Shown here one piece after another: positions 34,132 to 43,518 of a stretch of 64,000 bases of DNA; within the stretch, counting starts at the first letter, position 1; each line of letters opens with the position of its first letter. This DNA comes from Halobacteriales archaeon YIM A00010 (GTDB taxonomy: Archaea > Halobacteriota > Halobacteria > Halobacteriales > Haloarculaceae), in assembly GCA_025041175.1 (NCBI GenBank), contig JAKCFJ010000004.1, positions 558,001-622,000 of the forward strand, written 5' to 3'. Both the position numbers and the translations under genes were made by a program. The notes under the pieces are model-generated. The model had not been told where the DNA came from. It did not search any database and worked only from the letters and a program-made list of their open reading frames with translations.

Positions 34132-35684
34132 GCCGCGCCATTCTACCCGAGACAGCGGTGTCCGTACGCAACTGGTTACCATCGGTGTCGGGGCGTCGGC
34201 TCATCTCGATGCTTCGGTGGGACATTCAGCTACAAATCCGCTACGGGTTGTACACCCTCTACGCCGCCATCGTAACGCTGTACGCGATTGGCTTGGTGAG
34301 CCTCCCCACTGCTGTTCGGCCTGCTGTCGTCACGGTCGTCGTGTTCAGTGATCCAGTGTTTCTCGGCCTGCTGTTCACCGGTGCACTCGTCCTCTTCGAG
34401 AAGGGAGATGGCGTGCTCAATGCACTGACCCTCTCGCCGCTACGTCGTCGGGAGTACCTCCTCTCAAAGACGCTCTCGCTCACGCTGTTGGGCGTGCTTA
34501 CGAGCCTCGTCATCGTCGTGTTTGGCTACGGTCTTCAGTTCGATCTCGGGGTGTTCCTACTCGGTGTCATCCTTTCGTCCGTCCTGTTCGTGTTGATCGG
34601 CGTTGTCGCTGTGGCGCGGTTTGACACCGTCAACACATACATAATGGCGGCAGTGGTGTACTTGCTACCGACCGTGGTTCCTTTGGTGGGGTTGATCGGA
34701 ATCGACCATCCACTGTTGTACCTCATCCCGACGAAAGCGACGCTGCTCCTTCTTGGTGGGGCTCTCGGAGTCGGTAGCCCACTGGCGGGGTGGGAACTCG
34801 TATACAGCGTCGGCTACCTCACTCTCTGGATTGGGACCGCTGCTGTACTCGCAGACCGAGCGTTCGAGCGACATATCGTTCGGGGTATCAACTCCGGTGG
34901 GGGCGGCGGGAGCACTATCACCGTCCCGGACATCACGCGTGTGTTCGAGGGCCAGCAGTTCGGGCCTGTCGGGACACTCGCTCTTTCGAATCTCCGCACC
35001 TGGCTCAGAGATCCGTTACTCACGTACCTCTTCCTCCTTCCGTTTGTTTATGCACTTCTCGCCCGTCTGACAGTCCCGGTCATCACGACCTGGCTCGCTC
35101 CTGGATTCGACCTTCTTCCCTACTATCCCTTGGTGCTCGGTCTGTTTGCCGTCATGTCGCCGTTCGTGATTGGGATCGCAACCGGTCTCCTCATCCTTGA
35201 GGAAAAAGAAGAAAATGTTCTGGCGGCACTATGGACCACGCCGTTGACTGGCTGGGGGTACCTCGGCTACCGGGGGATTTCGGTCATGGTAGTCAGTTTC
35301 ATCTCGATGGTGCTGGTGATCCCGCTGATCGGACTGGTGGCTGTTCCTCTTCCCATAGTGCTTTTGGCCGCTGCGGTTGGATCGCTCTGGGCGATCGGGA
35401 CCGCCTTCATCATCTCGTCATTCGCCGCAAACACCATTGAAGGGCTTGCCGTCAGCAAATTCGTCTCATTCTCGCTCCTGATCCCCATGTTCGCCATTGC
35501 GCTCGTTCCCGAACCACTTCAGTTCCTCGCTGGTCTCGTTCCCGTCTACTGGCCGCTTAAGGCGCTCGTCAGTGGGGCGGTTGGCACGCCATTCCAGACG
35601 ATCCTGGTCTACCTTGCGATCGGTGTCGTGGCCCATGCCCTCTTTATTGGGGCATTTGTCCGACAATTTGATCCATCCGCCTGA
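34128..35684 (+). CDS. ABC exporter permease under TetR control
   Basis: 518 residues with about 12 membrane helices. It starts MSRAILPETAVSVRNWLPSV and pairs with the ATPase upstream by a four-base overlap. With the divergent TetR gene it forms a drug- or peptide-type exporter operon; the substrate is unknown. A Gly-rich loop (SGGGGGSTITVPD) sits mid-protein between the two halves. Confidence 0.9.
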   Translation: MSRAILPETAVSVRNWLPSVSGRRLISMLRWDIQLQIRYGLYTLYAAIVTLYAIGLVSLPTAVRPAVVTVVVFSDPVFLGLLFTGALVLFEKGDGVLNALTLSPLRRREYLLSKTLSLTLLGVLTSLVIVVFGYGLQFDLGVFLLGVILSSVLFVLIGVVAVARFDTVNTYIMAAVVYLLPTVVPLVGLIGIDHPLLYLIPTKATLLLLGGALGVGSPLAGWELVYSVGYLTLWIGTAAVLADRAFERHIVRGINSGGGGGSTITVPDITRVFEGQQFGPVGTLALSNLRTWLRDPLLTYLFLLPFVYALLARLTVPVITTWLAPGFDLLPYYPLVLGLFAVMSPFVIGIATGLLILEEKEENVLAALWTTPLTGWGYLGYRGISVMVVSFISMVLVIPLIGLVAVPLPIVLLAAAVGSLWAIGTAFIISSFAANTIEGLAVSKFVSFSLLIPMFAIALVPEPLQFLAGLVPVYWPLKALVSGAVGTPFQTILVYLAIGVVAHALFIGAFVRQFDPSA

Positions 35685-35731
35685 TCGGCCGAGGTCGAGC
35701 GCTCACACCTACCGATCGAGCAAGGCGACCT

Positions 35732-35970
35732 GTGCGCATCGACCGGGTGGAATACGATGAGGACTATCTGCTGCCGCTGCTGCACGACGGGAGCGCGGTC
35801 CCACCGGATCGGGATCCACTCGCCGCACTCCTCGACACGCCGACCGACACCCATGCCCAGCGCGTCACGACGTACACGACTGGGACGACGAACGACACGT
35901 ACACGGCCCATCTGCCCCACGTCGCCGCCGAGGTCGGCGTGGTCCACTCGGGAGCGTCGTTTTCTGACGG
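35732..35970 (+). pseudogene. Coding fragment of unknown family
   Basis: VRIDRVEYDEDYLLPLLHDG and the following PPDRDPLAALLDTPTDTHAQ use GC-rich haloarchaeal codons up to about 35970. The frame then becomes the antisense of the next gene. It is likely a truncated gene; I do not recognise it. Confidence 0.35.
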
Positions 35971-35986
35971 TCCGATGACTCGGTCA

Positions 35987-36538
35987 TCACCGACTCGAGT
36001 TCCCGCAGGCATCCCTGCTCCGCCGCCAATAGACCACGGCTGTCGCGATCCACACCATCCCACCACCGATGCAGATGAACTGGTTCACCACCGGCCAGGA
36101 AAAGCCATCGTGCAGGCTTACCCCCGGCAGGAGGCCTAAGGGAACACCGACCAGAAAGATGGGCGTCTCGGCCGCTGTTTGAAGCACGCGGTAGTCTGGG
36201 ATCACCAGTGCTAACATCACGGCGACGGTCAACGCGAACGCAAGATACACCAGTCGTGAACGTTCTCGATCACGCGACCAGGTCATTACAAGCGCCACTA
36301 CTGCACCCACCAATCCTAACGTAGCAATCACCGGTGCGGCGGTCTCCGCGTGCATCCCGGCGAGAATTGATAATCCAGCAGCCGAGTCATTCTCATACCC
36401 GAATGGGAATCCTGCACCTCCCAACGTCCAGTACAGCCCGAGTATGCCATACATCAGTGACCAGAGAAATGCTGTGTATCCAACCCACGTCGGCCACCGC
36501 GCCACAGTACTGGATAGTGCTCTCGCAGTAGCTGTCAC
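35987..36538 (-). CDS. Membrane protein, four to five TM segments, unknown
   Basis: 183 residues. Hydrophobic segments lie near residues 18-40, 65-85, 100-115, 125-140 and 150-170. A YGILGLYWTLGGAGFPFGYE phrase follows the first helix, as in a group of multi-pass membrane proteins of unknown function. It may be complete or shortened at the C-terminus. Confidence 0.65.
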   Translation of the reverse strand: MTATARALSSTVARWPTWVGYTAFLWSLMYGILGLYWTLGGAGFPFGYENDSAAGLSILAGMHAETAAPVIATLGLVGAVVALVMTWSRDRERSRLVYLAFALTVAVMLALVIPDYRVLQTAAETPIFLVGVPLGLLPGVSLHDGFSWPVVNQFICIGGGMVWIATAVVYWRRSRDACGNSSR

Positions 36539-36561
36539 CGTGTTGTGGGTGAGTTCAGTTA

Positions 36562-36790
36562 TGGTCGGTCCCGCTCCTTGGTCCTCCCCGAGCGCCAGGT
36601 CCAGTTAGACCATCGGTAGCTGGCGAGCGTTCGTGGTCCCCAAACGAGAGTGACGATGACGGCCACGATGACAATAATCGGAGCGTCGATAGCAATGAGC
36701 GTATCACAACTCTCAGGAAAAATGTTCTTCGGACTGTTCAGGAGGGCGTGAAACAGAGCGACCGCGAAGATGCTCTTTCCCGTGTTGTTG
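36562..36790 (-). pseudogene. CPBP protease C-terminal fragment
   Basis: The minus strand reads GKSIFAVALFHALLNSPKNI and IIVIVAVIVTLVWGPRTLAS before the stop. FHALLNS is the C-terminal His/Asn motif of CPBP proteases. The 5' part is missing where the IS6-like remnant begins. Confidence 0.65.
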
Positions 36791-36808
36791 TGGTAGTGTT
36801 CAGATTAG

Positions 36809-37519
36809 CTGATTCCATGCAAAGGCGAATGATCTGAGCCACTCGTTTGCAGTTTCTGCGTGGGTATTACTGAAACAGTTTGAGAATGAGGATGTTCTCC
36901 GTTTTACCTCACGAAAGATACGTTCGACGCTGTTCCGATTTCCATGCTGTTCGTATCTGACATCGAAGCCGTGTCGACGACCCGCGTGTTGTAATGAATG
37001 CGAGCCATCAACGAGAAACACAGCGTTCACAAGACGCATGCGTCTTGTGTGCCCACGAGAACTGCATGCAGTTCTCGGGACATCGTCAACATCATGTTTC
37101 TCAGCAATCTCGATGAGAAATGATTGAGCGAGAACCTTGTTTGTCGTCGGTTTACGTGTTGTGTGAAGCAATTCGTTCGTGTCAGGAGCAACAGCTGCGT
37201 ACAGCCACTACTGCTCGTCGTTGAGTCGGACCACGGTCTCGTCAACTGCAACGTGATCCGGGCTTCGTCCATCCTCGGACTGTAGATCAGCCTTGTGAAT
37301 CCAGTTATGAACGGTCGAACGCGTCCGTTCAACACCAAATATCTCAAGAATAGTAACGGTATTGAAAGCAATAATCCAGCAAGGTGGAGCTGAATACCGA
37401 GCTTCATCAACAGTTGTGGTGTTGCTTCTCGCTCCACAAAACCTCACTCGATCTCGCTCAAACAACCGTTGAGGCGGTCGTTTTCGGGCATAGATCACGC
37501 AGAAAACGAACCGCCTCAC
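36809..37519 (-). pseudogene. IS6-family transposase remnant
   Basis: The minus strand carries RTRSTVHNWIHKADLQSEDG, DHVAVDETVVRLNDEQ then a stop, and WLYAAVAPDTNELL. HDVDD is followed by a 19-residue insertion, and then come AVFLVDG, HGNRNSVERIFREVKRRTSS and AFAWNQLI. The order matches IS6 (ISH15/ISH29-like) DDE transposases, with several lesions. The 19-residue insertion is made of two perfect palindromes. Confidence 0.85.
37028..37077. repeat. Twin perfect 22-bp palindromes inserted in the IS6 remnant
   Basis: CACAAGACGCA/TGCGTCTTGTG at 37028-37049 and CGAGAACTGCA/TGCAGTTCTCG at 37056-37077 are both perfect with a GCATGC core, separated by six bases. The insertion is 57 bases and keeps the transposase frame. 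Confidence 0.85.
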
Positions 37520-37599
37520 ACTTCATCCGTATCTGAACACCGCCAGTGCCACAGACCGAACTCGAAATCACGCTGCTGTCTCGCCATCCTATAGAGCAC

Positions 37600-38628
37600 T
37601 TATGTTGAATTGCGCGGCTCCCAGACGACATTTTTGAGACGCGTACCACGCGCAATTCGAGTGATATTCTCACCAATAACGGACCATCTGTGGGTTGTCG
37701 TGCCGTCGCTCCACCCAGCGACGTGAGGTGTCATGAGAATATTGTCAAGATCGCTTAGCGGAGTTCTCGATGGGAGTACTGTTTCTCCTCCCGTGGTGGG
37801 ATACTGATACCACGTGTCGATTCCTGCACCTCTAATCTTGTCGTTTGAGAGGGCGTCATACAGGCTGTCTTCCTCTACGACGGGGCCACGGGCGACGTTA
37901 ATTAAGAGAGCGTTATCACCCATCATTGTGAATTCTGACGCACCGATCAGTCCTCTTGTTTCATCTGTGAGCGGGACAGTCAGCACAATCGCATCAGCCT
38001 CTTGCAATATGTACTCAAGATCGTCTGGACCGCCGATAAACTCGACACCCTCTGGCGGTGATCTAGTTGGTTTGTGGCTTCGATTTGCGATGACATCCAT
38101 TCCAAACGCTCGGGCTAATGGAACCATTGCTTGTCCAATTTCTCCGAAGCCGATGAGACCGAGGGTCTGACCACGGAGCTCTTGGAATCGCCCGGCTGGA
38201 TCTCGCTCCGGGAAGCTTTCGCCCCAGTTACCGCTGCGAAATGCTGAATCCATCTGTCGGAGGTCGCGCTCGAGTGCCAGGAGGAGCATAAACGTGTGTT
38301 CTGCCACGGCGTGGCCGTGACCGTAGAGGTTACAGAGATACGCCTGTGGTGGGAACCGGTCGCGTTTGAATGGCTCGACACCTGCTCCCATACTTTGGAC
38401 GAGACGAATCGATGTGTTGTCGCTGGCATCAATGGGGAGCCGGCCAACAACGACGGTTGTTTCAGCCGCTGCTGTAATGAGCTCCGATTCGTCAATAGGA
38501 TCTCTCAATGACGTATACTTTATTTGAATGTCGACATTGGCCTCGATCCGCGATGCAGCATCTGCTGGAGTTGATCCCACAAAGAGGACGTTGACCTGTG
38601 AGGGTTGCTCTGTGGAGTTCGTAGTCAT
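37600..38628 (-). CDS. D-2-hydroxyacid dehydrogenase family protein
   Basis: 342 residues. The NAD-binding motif is TLGLIGFGEIGQAMVPLARA near residue 160. The catalytic Arg lies in LLINVARGPVVEEDSLY and the His in ILMTPHVAGWSDG. Where the family usually has the catalytic Glu (D-V-F-x-x-E-P), this reads GAGIDTWYQYP, with Tyr at that place. It probably reduces or oxidises a 2-keto/2-hydroxy acid; the substrate is unknown. It stands alone, with an AT-rich promoter upstream (TATTTAAAT near 38652). Confidence 0.9.
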   Translation of the reverse strand: MTTNSTEQPSQVNVLFVGSTPADAASRIEANVDIQIKYTSLRDPIDESELITAAAETTVVVGRLPIDASDNTSIRLVQSMGAGVEPFKRDRFPPQAYLCNLYGHGHAVAEHTFMLLLALERDLRQMDSAFRSGNWGESFPERDPAGRFQELRGQTLGLIGFGEIGQAMVPLARAFGMDVIANRSHKPTRSPPEGVEFIGGPDDLEYILQEADAIVLTVPLTDETRGLIGASEFTMMGDNALLINVARGPVVEEDSLYDALSNDKIRGAGIDTWYQYPTTGGETVLPSRTPLSDLDNILMTPHVAGWSDGTTTHRWSVIGENITRIARGTRLKNVVWEPRNST

Positions 38629-38847
38629 GTACCTCCTTATGTATTATACATATTTAAATCATCGGAATTGAAGTATATGATGGAGTTACTATTTATGTGG
38701 ATATTGTGTATATTGCCTTAAACACACCCGCCGGGAGCACCCTCGAATCATGGTGTGGAAAAGACTGTCGCGTGCCGTCCCGGTTACGCTGTTGTCCAGC
38801 AGAGTGAGGAACACAAATGGAGGTACTGACGATCTATCGAATAATTA

Positions 38848-39190
38848 ATGGCTGTGACAACGAGCTCGAAACGCGCCGTCTTCCGGGCAATCGCCGAGCA
38901 CCTCTTCTATCACCAGCCGTACTATCGTATGCCGGACACAGAGTACACGGCTGGAGATCTGGATGCGTTCGAACACGACGCTCATCGCCTCGCCAGTGCG
39001 TGGTTCAAGCAGAACGACCATGCTGACGTGGAAGCGTTCATCTGCTGGTGTCCACTCCATCATCTTGATTTCACCCTCCATGACGCTCATCCAACATGGT
39101 ACGCCCAATCGAAGCCAGTCACTCCCGGTGGTGCGCGCGCTCATGCTCATGGATCTCCATGACTGGGCACACGAGACCGTGTTCGTCTGA
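38848..39190 (+). pseudogene. IS4-like transposase N-terminal fragment, frameshifted, ended by repeat G
   Basis: MAVTTSSKRAVFRAIAEHLF, HRLASAWFKQNDHADVEAFI and HLDFTLHDAHPTWYAQ match the region upstream of the 14.1 kb fragment's DRYASSTRYGMD. A frameshift near 39120 moves to LPVVRALMLMDLHDWAHETV. The frame then stops at the first bases of repeat copy G. Confidence 0.8.
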
Positions 39191-39296
39191 AGTCGGCTAG
39201 GTGAGATTTCTCATGTACGATCTACCTCGAAATCTAGCTCGTCAGCCCAAATTTCGTAAGTGACTGTGCATTAGGGATCTTATCTGCTCATCATCA
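39188..39296. repeat. Palindromic MITE-like repeat, copy G
   Basis: The left arm TGAAGTCGGCTAGGTGAGAT is well kept; the right arm (ATCTTATCTGCTCATCATCAG) is diverged. It truncates the transposase fragment and borders the cupin gene. Confidence 0.82.
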
Positions 39297-39656
39297 GTCA
39301 TCAACGACGTACGCACCGAAGTCGTCGAGAGTTCCGACAGGGGGAGCGCCGAAGGCGAGCCAGAGGTGCGTCGCGTCCTCAGTTCGGTTAAGGAGATTTC
39401 GAACTGTCTCCGGGTGGACGCGAACGATTCCACCCTCTGGGATATCGTGAACGTTACCTTCGATAGCGATCTGGCCATCCGTTATCGCTACGAAGACCTC
39501 CTCTTGGCCCTCATGAGTATGCGGTGTGGTCACTTCGCCAGATTCGACGATGACTTGATTCACTCGCATTTCGGTGCATCCCAGTAGTTCCGTTAGTTTT
39601 CGAACTGACGTTTCGCAGGTGTTGAATTGCTCTGTGGATACCTCGTCTGGCTGCAC
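39294..39656 (-). CDS. Small cupin-domain protein
   Basis: 120 residues. Cupin motif 1 is visible as TTPHTHEGQEEVFVAITDG (HxH...E), and motif 2 is near RVHPETVRNLLNRTEDATHL. It is a single-domain beta-barrel that binds a metal. Role unknown; possibly a small-molecule isomerase or sensor. Its stop lies at the edge of repeat copy G. Confidence 0.85.
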   Translation of the reverse strand: MQPDEVSTEQFNTCETSVRKLTELLGCTEMRVNQVIVESGEVTTPHTHEGQEEVFVAITDGQIAIEGNVHDIPEGGIVRVHPETVRNLLNRTEDATHLWLAFGAPPVGTLDDFGAYVVDD

Positions 39657-39839
39657 GATCTCGAATCCTTTTCACACTCATATATAGTAATATTACTTTC
39701 TACCTTTGGAAAATAAGTTCGATTATAATATGTATGATATTATTACTTTGGCGAATACAATGACCGGATGGGAATAGTGAAACATTTCCTCTGATATTTT
39801 TAGAATGAATAATTCGGGACGCATATTTATCATCGTTGC

Positions 39840-39944
39840 TGAACTCGGCTAGGTGAGTTTGTCATGTACAAGCGATGAGACGTGGACTGATGAGCTAGAG
39901 TTCAAGGGTGACCGTGCATGAAGAACCGTACCTAGCTGGAGTCA
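39840..39944. repeat. Palindromic MITE-like repeat, copy H (diverged)
   Basis: TGAACTCGGCTAGGTGAGTT on the left and CGTACCTAGCTGGAGTCA on the right, with TCATGTA and TGCATGA inside. The centre is unlike other copies. Confidence 0.75.
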
Positions 39945-40053
39945 TGCAGATGATTTTATTATGCACATTGAGGGCTGAAACATATAAAGTCAGTATGAAT
40001 GTCGTGGAAACTCTGCATGATACATCTGCTTAGACGTAGAAATGTATTATACA

Positions 40054-40734
40054 TCACATCTTCTCTGATGTTCCGGAAAGGTTCGCAACGAACTCTTTGA
40101 CTATTTGTTCCTCAGCGCGATGGAGGAGGCCGCTCGCGGCTCCTTTGGTAACATTCAGTGACTCTGCCAACTCGGTGAGGGTACAGCGCCGTGGTGTGTC
40201 GTAGTACCCACGCGTGACCGCTTCAAGGATGAACTGTTGTTGACGCTCCGTAAGTAGGTCATCCACGTCAGGTGATGGTTTGATCGTATCCACGTTGGGA
40301 GGTTGTTTGATCAAACGGATGTCACACGGAGCGTCAATCTCTTCTAACACTTCTTTAAACCGTGAGAGGCGTTCATGTGACATAAATCCTTCAATCAACA
40401 ACTGTCCGTTGCGAAGTTCCACCGGAAAGACCGGTGTCGCTCCGGCGTCAAGTGCCGCAACGTAAATCATGGGTTCCTCTCGCGTCGTATATTGAACCAG
40501 GCCGATGTCCGTGTCGGCATATAACACCTTTGCCGAGACGATTGCTTCACACGATTCAAGGAACTGAACCACAGACTGTATTTCCTCGTCTGGTGGTCGA
40601 AGTGCTAAGACACCGCGTGCCTTGGTGTCGAGATTGCATAAGGCTAAGATGCGCACTGTGGTTGTGGAGCTATCGACAGGAAGGTCGGTGAGGTACGATT
40701 CAGGCGGGGTGACTGTTATTCGGATGGCGGGCAT
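40054..40734 (-). CDS. HTH_10 (Bat-like) transcriptional regulator
   Basis: 226 residues from MPAIRITV at 40734; the frame opens at 40785. The C-terminal HTH_10 is LLTERQQQFILEAVTRGYYD, followed by TELAESLNVTKGAASGLLHR. The N-terminal sensor-like domain is unassigned. It is divergent from the ABC exporter at 40955 and is the obvious candidate for its regulator. Confidence 0.87.
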   Translation of the reverse strand: MPAIRITVTPPESYLTDLPVDSSTTTVRILALCNLDTKARGVLALRPPDEEIQSVVQFLESCEAIVSAKVLYADTDIGLVQYTTREEPMIYVAALDAGATPVFPVELRNGQLLIEGFMSHERLSRFKEVLEEIDAPCDIRLIKQPPNVDTIKPSPDVDDLLTERQQQFILEAVTRGYYDTPRRCTLTELAESLNVTKGAASGLLHRAEEQIVKEFVANLSGTSEKM

Positions 40735-40954
40735 GACACCGATTAGGTAGCAGACTGTATCAACTATTCGATATAGTGTGAACATGTTTAGATATGAGTT
40801 AATGGAGTCGCACGTCCTCCATCACAGTATGAACCAACGATCCTCGACTGAAGTCATCCAGATGGTCGCTGTCACCGGTGTGATTGGCATGATCGGCAGC
40901 CCTCTCGTGGTACGCTACTTGTACATACTCTTTTCGTGGGGGCGTGAAGTTCCA

Positions 40955-41707
40955 ATGACTGCAATAAACGCGACCAACTTGACGAAACGCTACGGAGAGA
41001 CGATCGCCGTCGATGGGCTTGATCTCACCGTTCCCGAGGGGTTCGTCTATGGCTTCCTTGGCCCGAATGGAGCGGGAAAGACAACCACGATGCGGATGCT
41101 AACAACTCTCATGACACCAACAGATGGCACCGCACGGATCGCCGGACACCCGATCACCGAGCGCGAGGCCGTGGCTCCTCATGTCGGATATCTGCCCGAT
41201 GTGCCACCGTTGTACGACGAACTCACTGGACGCGAACAGCTCGAATACGCCGCGGGGTTGCGCGATATATCCGATGCTCACAGTCAGGAACGGATTGGGA
41301 CGTTGCTCGATCGGTTCGACCTGACCGAAGACGCTGATAAGCGCATCTCAACGTACTCGAAAGGCATGAAACAGAAAGCCGGACTCATCCAAGCGTTGTT
41401 ACACGATCCTGAGGTCGTGTTTCTCGATGAGCCAACGAGCGGACTCGACCCACGGGCCGCACACACCGTTCGGGAGATGATTGTTGAGTTAGCCGCGAGC
41501 GACGCTACGGTATTCCTCTCGACACACATTCTTCCCGTCGTCGAGGAGGTCGCCGATAGGGTCGGTGTGCTCTACGATGGCACGCTGATCGCCGAAGGCC
41601 CGCCTGGCGCGCTCGCCGAGCAGGCCGACAGTGATTTGGAAGATATCTTCTTGGAACTTACCGAGGAACGGGAGGCCGGGCCTGTAGCTACCGAGGGAAA
41701 TACATGA
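40955..41707 (+). CDS. ABC exporter ATP-binding protein
   Basis: 250 residues from MTAINATNLTKRYGETIAVD; the upstream in-frame stretch to 40778 is not ATPase-like. Walker A is GPNGAGKTTTMR, the signature is YSKGMKQKAGLIQAL, and Walker B is VVFLDEPTSGLDPR. It is very close to the halocin-locus ATPase at 10311. It overlaps the permease gene by four bases. Confidence 0.94.
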   Translation: MTAINATNLTKRYGETIAVDGLDLTVPEGFVYGFLGPNGAGKTTTMRMLTTLMTPTDGTARIAGHPITEREAVAPHVGYLPDVPPLYDELTGREQLEYAAGLRDISDAHSQERIGTLLDRFDLTEDADKRISTYSKGMKQKAGLIQALLHDPEVVFLDEPTSGLDPRAAHTVREMIVELAASDATVFLSTHILPVVEEVADRVGVLYDGTLIAEGPPGALAEQADSDLEDIFLELTEEREAGPVATEGNT

Positions 41708-43410
41708 TGGCATCAACAGCCGAAGACACGACTTCGGCCGGCAGGCTCGGGCAGTCACTTGGGCATGCATGGCTGATCACTCGGGTCAAACATCGTCGTG
41801 TTTATCGCCGTCTCTATCGCCAGATGGCAGATAATCACCGCACTCTTATCGTCGGAGGGGTGCTCACCGGGCTGTTTTACCTGTTCTTGATCGCTGGGGC
41901 AGTCAGAGGAGCCTACGTCCTCGGCACAGCGGTTGGAACCGATATGTTCACTGAGCAACTCTTGCTCGCGCGCACCATCGTCGCGGGGATGGCGATCGGT
42001 GTGGCGTTCATGGTCACTCTGAGGACGGTACAGGAGTACGGTGACCTTGACGAACCCGCACCGGTGTTGACAGCGATACCCTACCAAGAGGCCGTCTGGG
42101 GACTCTTGTTAATGGCGTACATTGAGTTTGTGGAACTGGCGGTGGTTCCGATCCTCGCAGTGGCAGTCGCGTTCGCAGTCGGCGCTGGCTCGGTAGCGAG
42201 CGCCCCGGTTATTACCGTTGTGTTGCTCGCGGTGGTGGCGCTTTCGACCACTGCTGGGTTCGTCCTCGGCCAACTCCTCATGCTCAGTAGTATCCGAGTT
42301 GCGTTTGTCGCGCGCTATAAGACACTAATCGGGGTACTCGCGTTCGTTGCCTACTTCATCGTGGCGGCGACTGGCGCATTGGCAGACCTCTTCAGGGTGG
42401 ACTGGACCGTATTCGGAGCGACCCCGCTCGGGTGGGTGGCCGACCTCGCGCTCGTCGCCGCCCCCACTCCTTCGATCGGCATCGCTCGGCCAGCCGCCGC
42501 GGCTGTGACCCTGCTCGCCGGACCCATCTTTCTGACGTGGCTCGCAGCCCGTCTCACCGGCGCAGTCTGGTATGCCGATCCTGTACAGCCCGTCGACGAC
42601 ACAGACGACCGCAATACTGCGAGCGCTGTCGGGACGGGCGGCCTGTCGTCAGGACTTTCGGAACGACTGTTCGGTGGGCGTCTGGCCCGTCCAACGCTAC
42701 GGATCGCCCAGAAGAGCTGGCGGCGAGCCTATCGCGTACCATTAAAGCTTCAGTTCGCGATGTGGCCAGTGTTTTTTCTGATCGTGCCGATCCAACAGAG
42801 CATCGAGGCGGGTGAAATCACGACACTGCTGCCGATATCGATTGCAATCTACGGCGCGTGGGCGACAGGTGCAGCGTTCACGCTCAACCCACTTGGCGAC
42901 GAGGGGGCGGTGTTACCGCTCACGCTTACTTCCGGGATACGGGGCATACAGTTTCTGCGCGGGCTGCTGTTCGCTGGTATCGCCATCGGCGGGCCACTCA
43001 CGGTGGTCCTCGCTATGGCTGTCGGTTTCGCAAGCCCGATGGATGTGTTCTCTGCCGTTGTGACTGGTATGCTTGGGGGAATACTCTGTGTGAGCGCCTG
43101 CGCGATCGGTGTTGGCGTCGGAACAGCGTTCCCGAAGTTCGATCCTCTCTCGCACAACAACAAGGTGGTCGTCCCGGGGATGTTGGCATTCGCTGTCTAC
43201 TCGCTCGTCTTCTTTCTCGTGTTGCTCCCCGGCCTGTTTGGTAGTTTCCCACCGCTGACCCAGTGGCTTAGTGGAGAGGTCGATGTCTCCACACAGACAC
43301 TCACGCTTGCCGGAATCGCTGGCACGACACTACTCGCGGGTGGGGCTGGCTGGGTCGGTCTCCGGGCAGCAGGGAGGACGATCGATGACTATACACCTGA
43401 TGATGGCTAG
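41704..43410 (+). CDS. ABC exporter permease, 3' end within repeat copy I
   Basis: 568 residues with about 12 to 14 membrane helices. It pairs with the ATPase at 40955. It is homologous in plan to the permease at 8595. The last codons (ending TIDDYTPDDG) and the TAG stop lie at the left arm of repeat I, so a few native residues may have been replaced. Function as exporter is inferred. Confidence 0.88.
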   Translation: MMASTAEDTTSAGRLGQSLGHAWLITRVKHRRVYRRLYRQMADNHRTLIVGGVLTGLFYLFLIAGAVRGAYVLGTAVGTDMFTEQLLLARTIVAGMAIGVAFMVTLRTVQEYGDLDEPAPVLTAIPYQEAVWGLLLMAYIEFVELAVVPILAVAVAFAVGAGSVASAPVITVVLLAVVALSTTAGFVLGQLLMLSSIRVAFVARYKTLIGVLAFVAYFIVAATGALADLFRVDWTVFGATPLGWVADLALVAAPTPSIGIARPAAAAVTLLAGPIFLTWLAARLTGAVWYADPVQPVDDTDDRNTASAVGTGGLSSGLSERLFGGRLARPTLRIAQKSWRRAYRVPLKLQFAMWPVFFLIVPIQQSIEAGEITTLLPISIAIYGAWATGAAFTLNPLGDEGAVLPLTLTSGIRGIQFLRGLLFAGIAIGGPLTVVLAMAVGFASPMDVFSAVVTGMLGGILCVSACAIGVGVGTAFPKFDPLSHNNKVVVPGMLAFAVYSLVFFLVLLPGLFGSFPPLTQWLSGEVDVSTQTLTLAGIAGTTLLAGGAGWVGLRAAGRTIDDYTPDDG

Positions 43411-43507
43411 GTAAGATTCCTAATGCACGGTTTGCTGTGAAATTTGGACAGCTGGGCTAAATTTCGCGGGTGGCCATGCATGACGAATGCTATCTAGCCG
43501 ACTTCAG
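43398..43507. repeat. Palindromic MITE-like repeat, copy I
   Basis: TGATGATGGCTAGGTAAGAT on the left and TCTAGCCGACTTCAG on the right. It supplies the permease stop and ends 12 bases before the recombinase stop. Confidence 0.88.
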
Positions 43508-43518
43508 CGAAGAACGAT

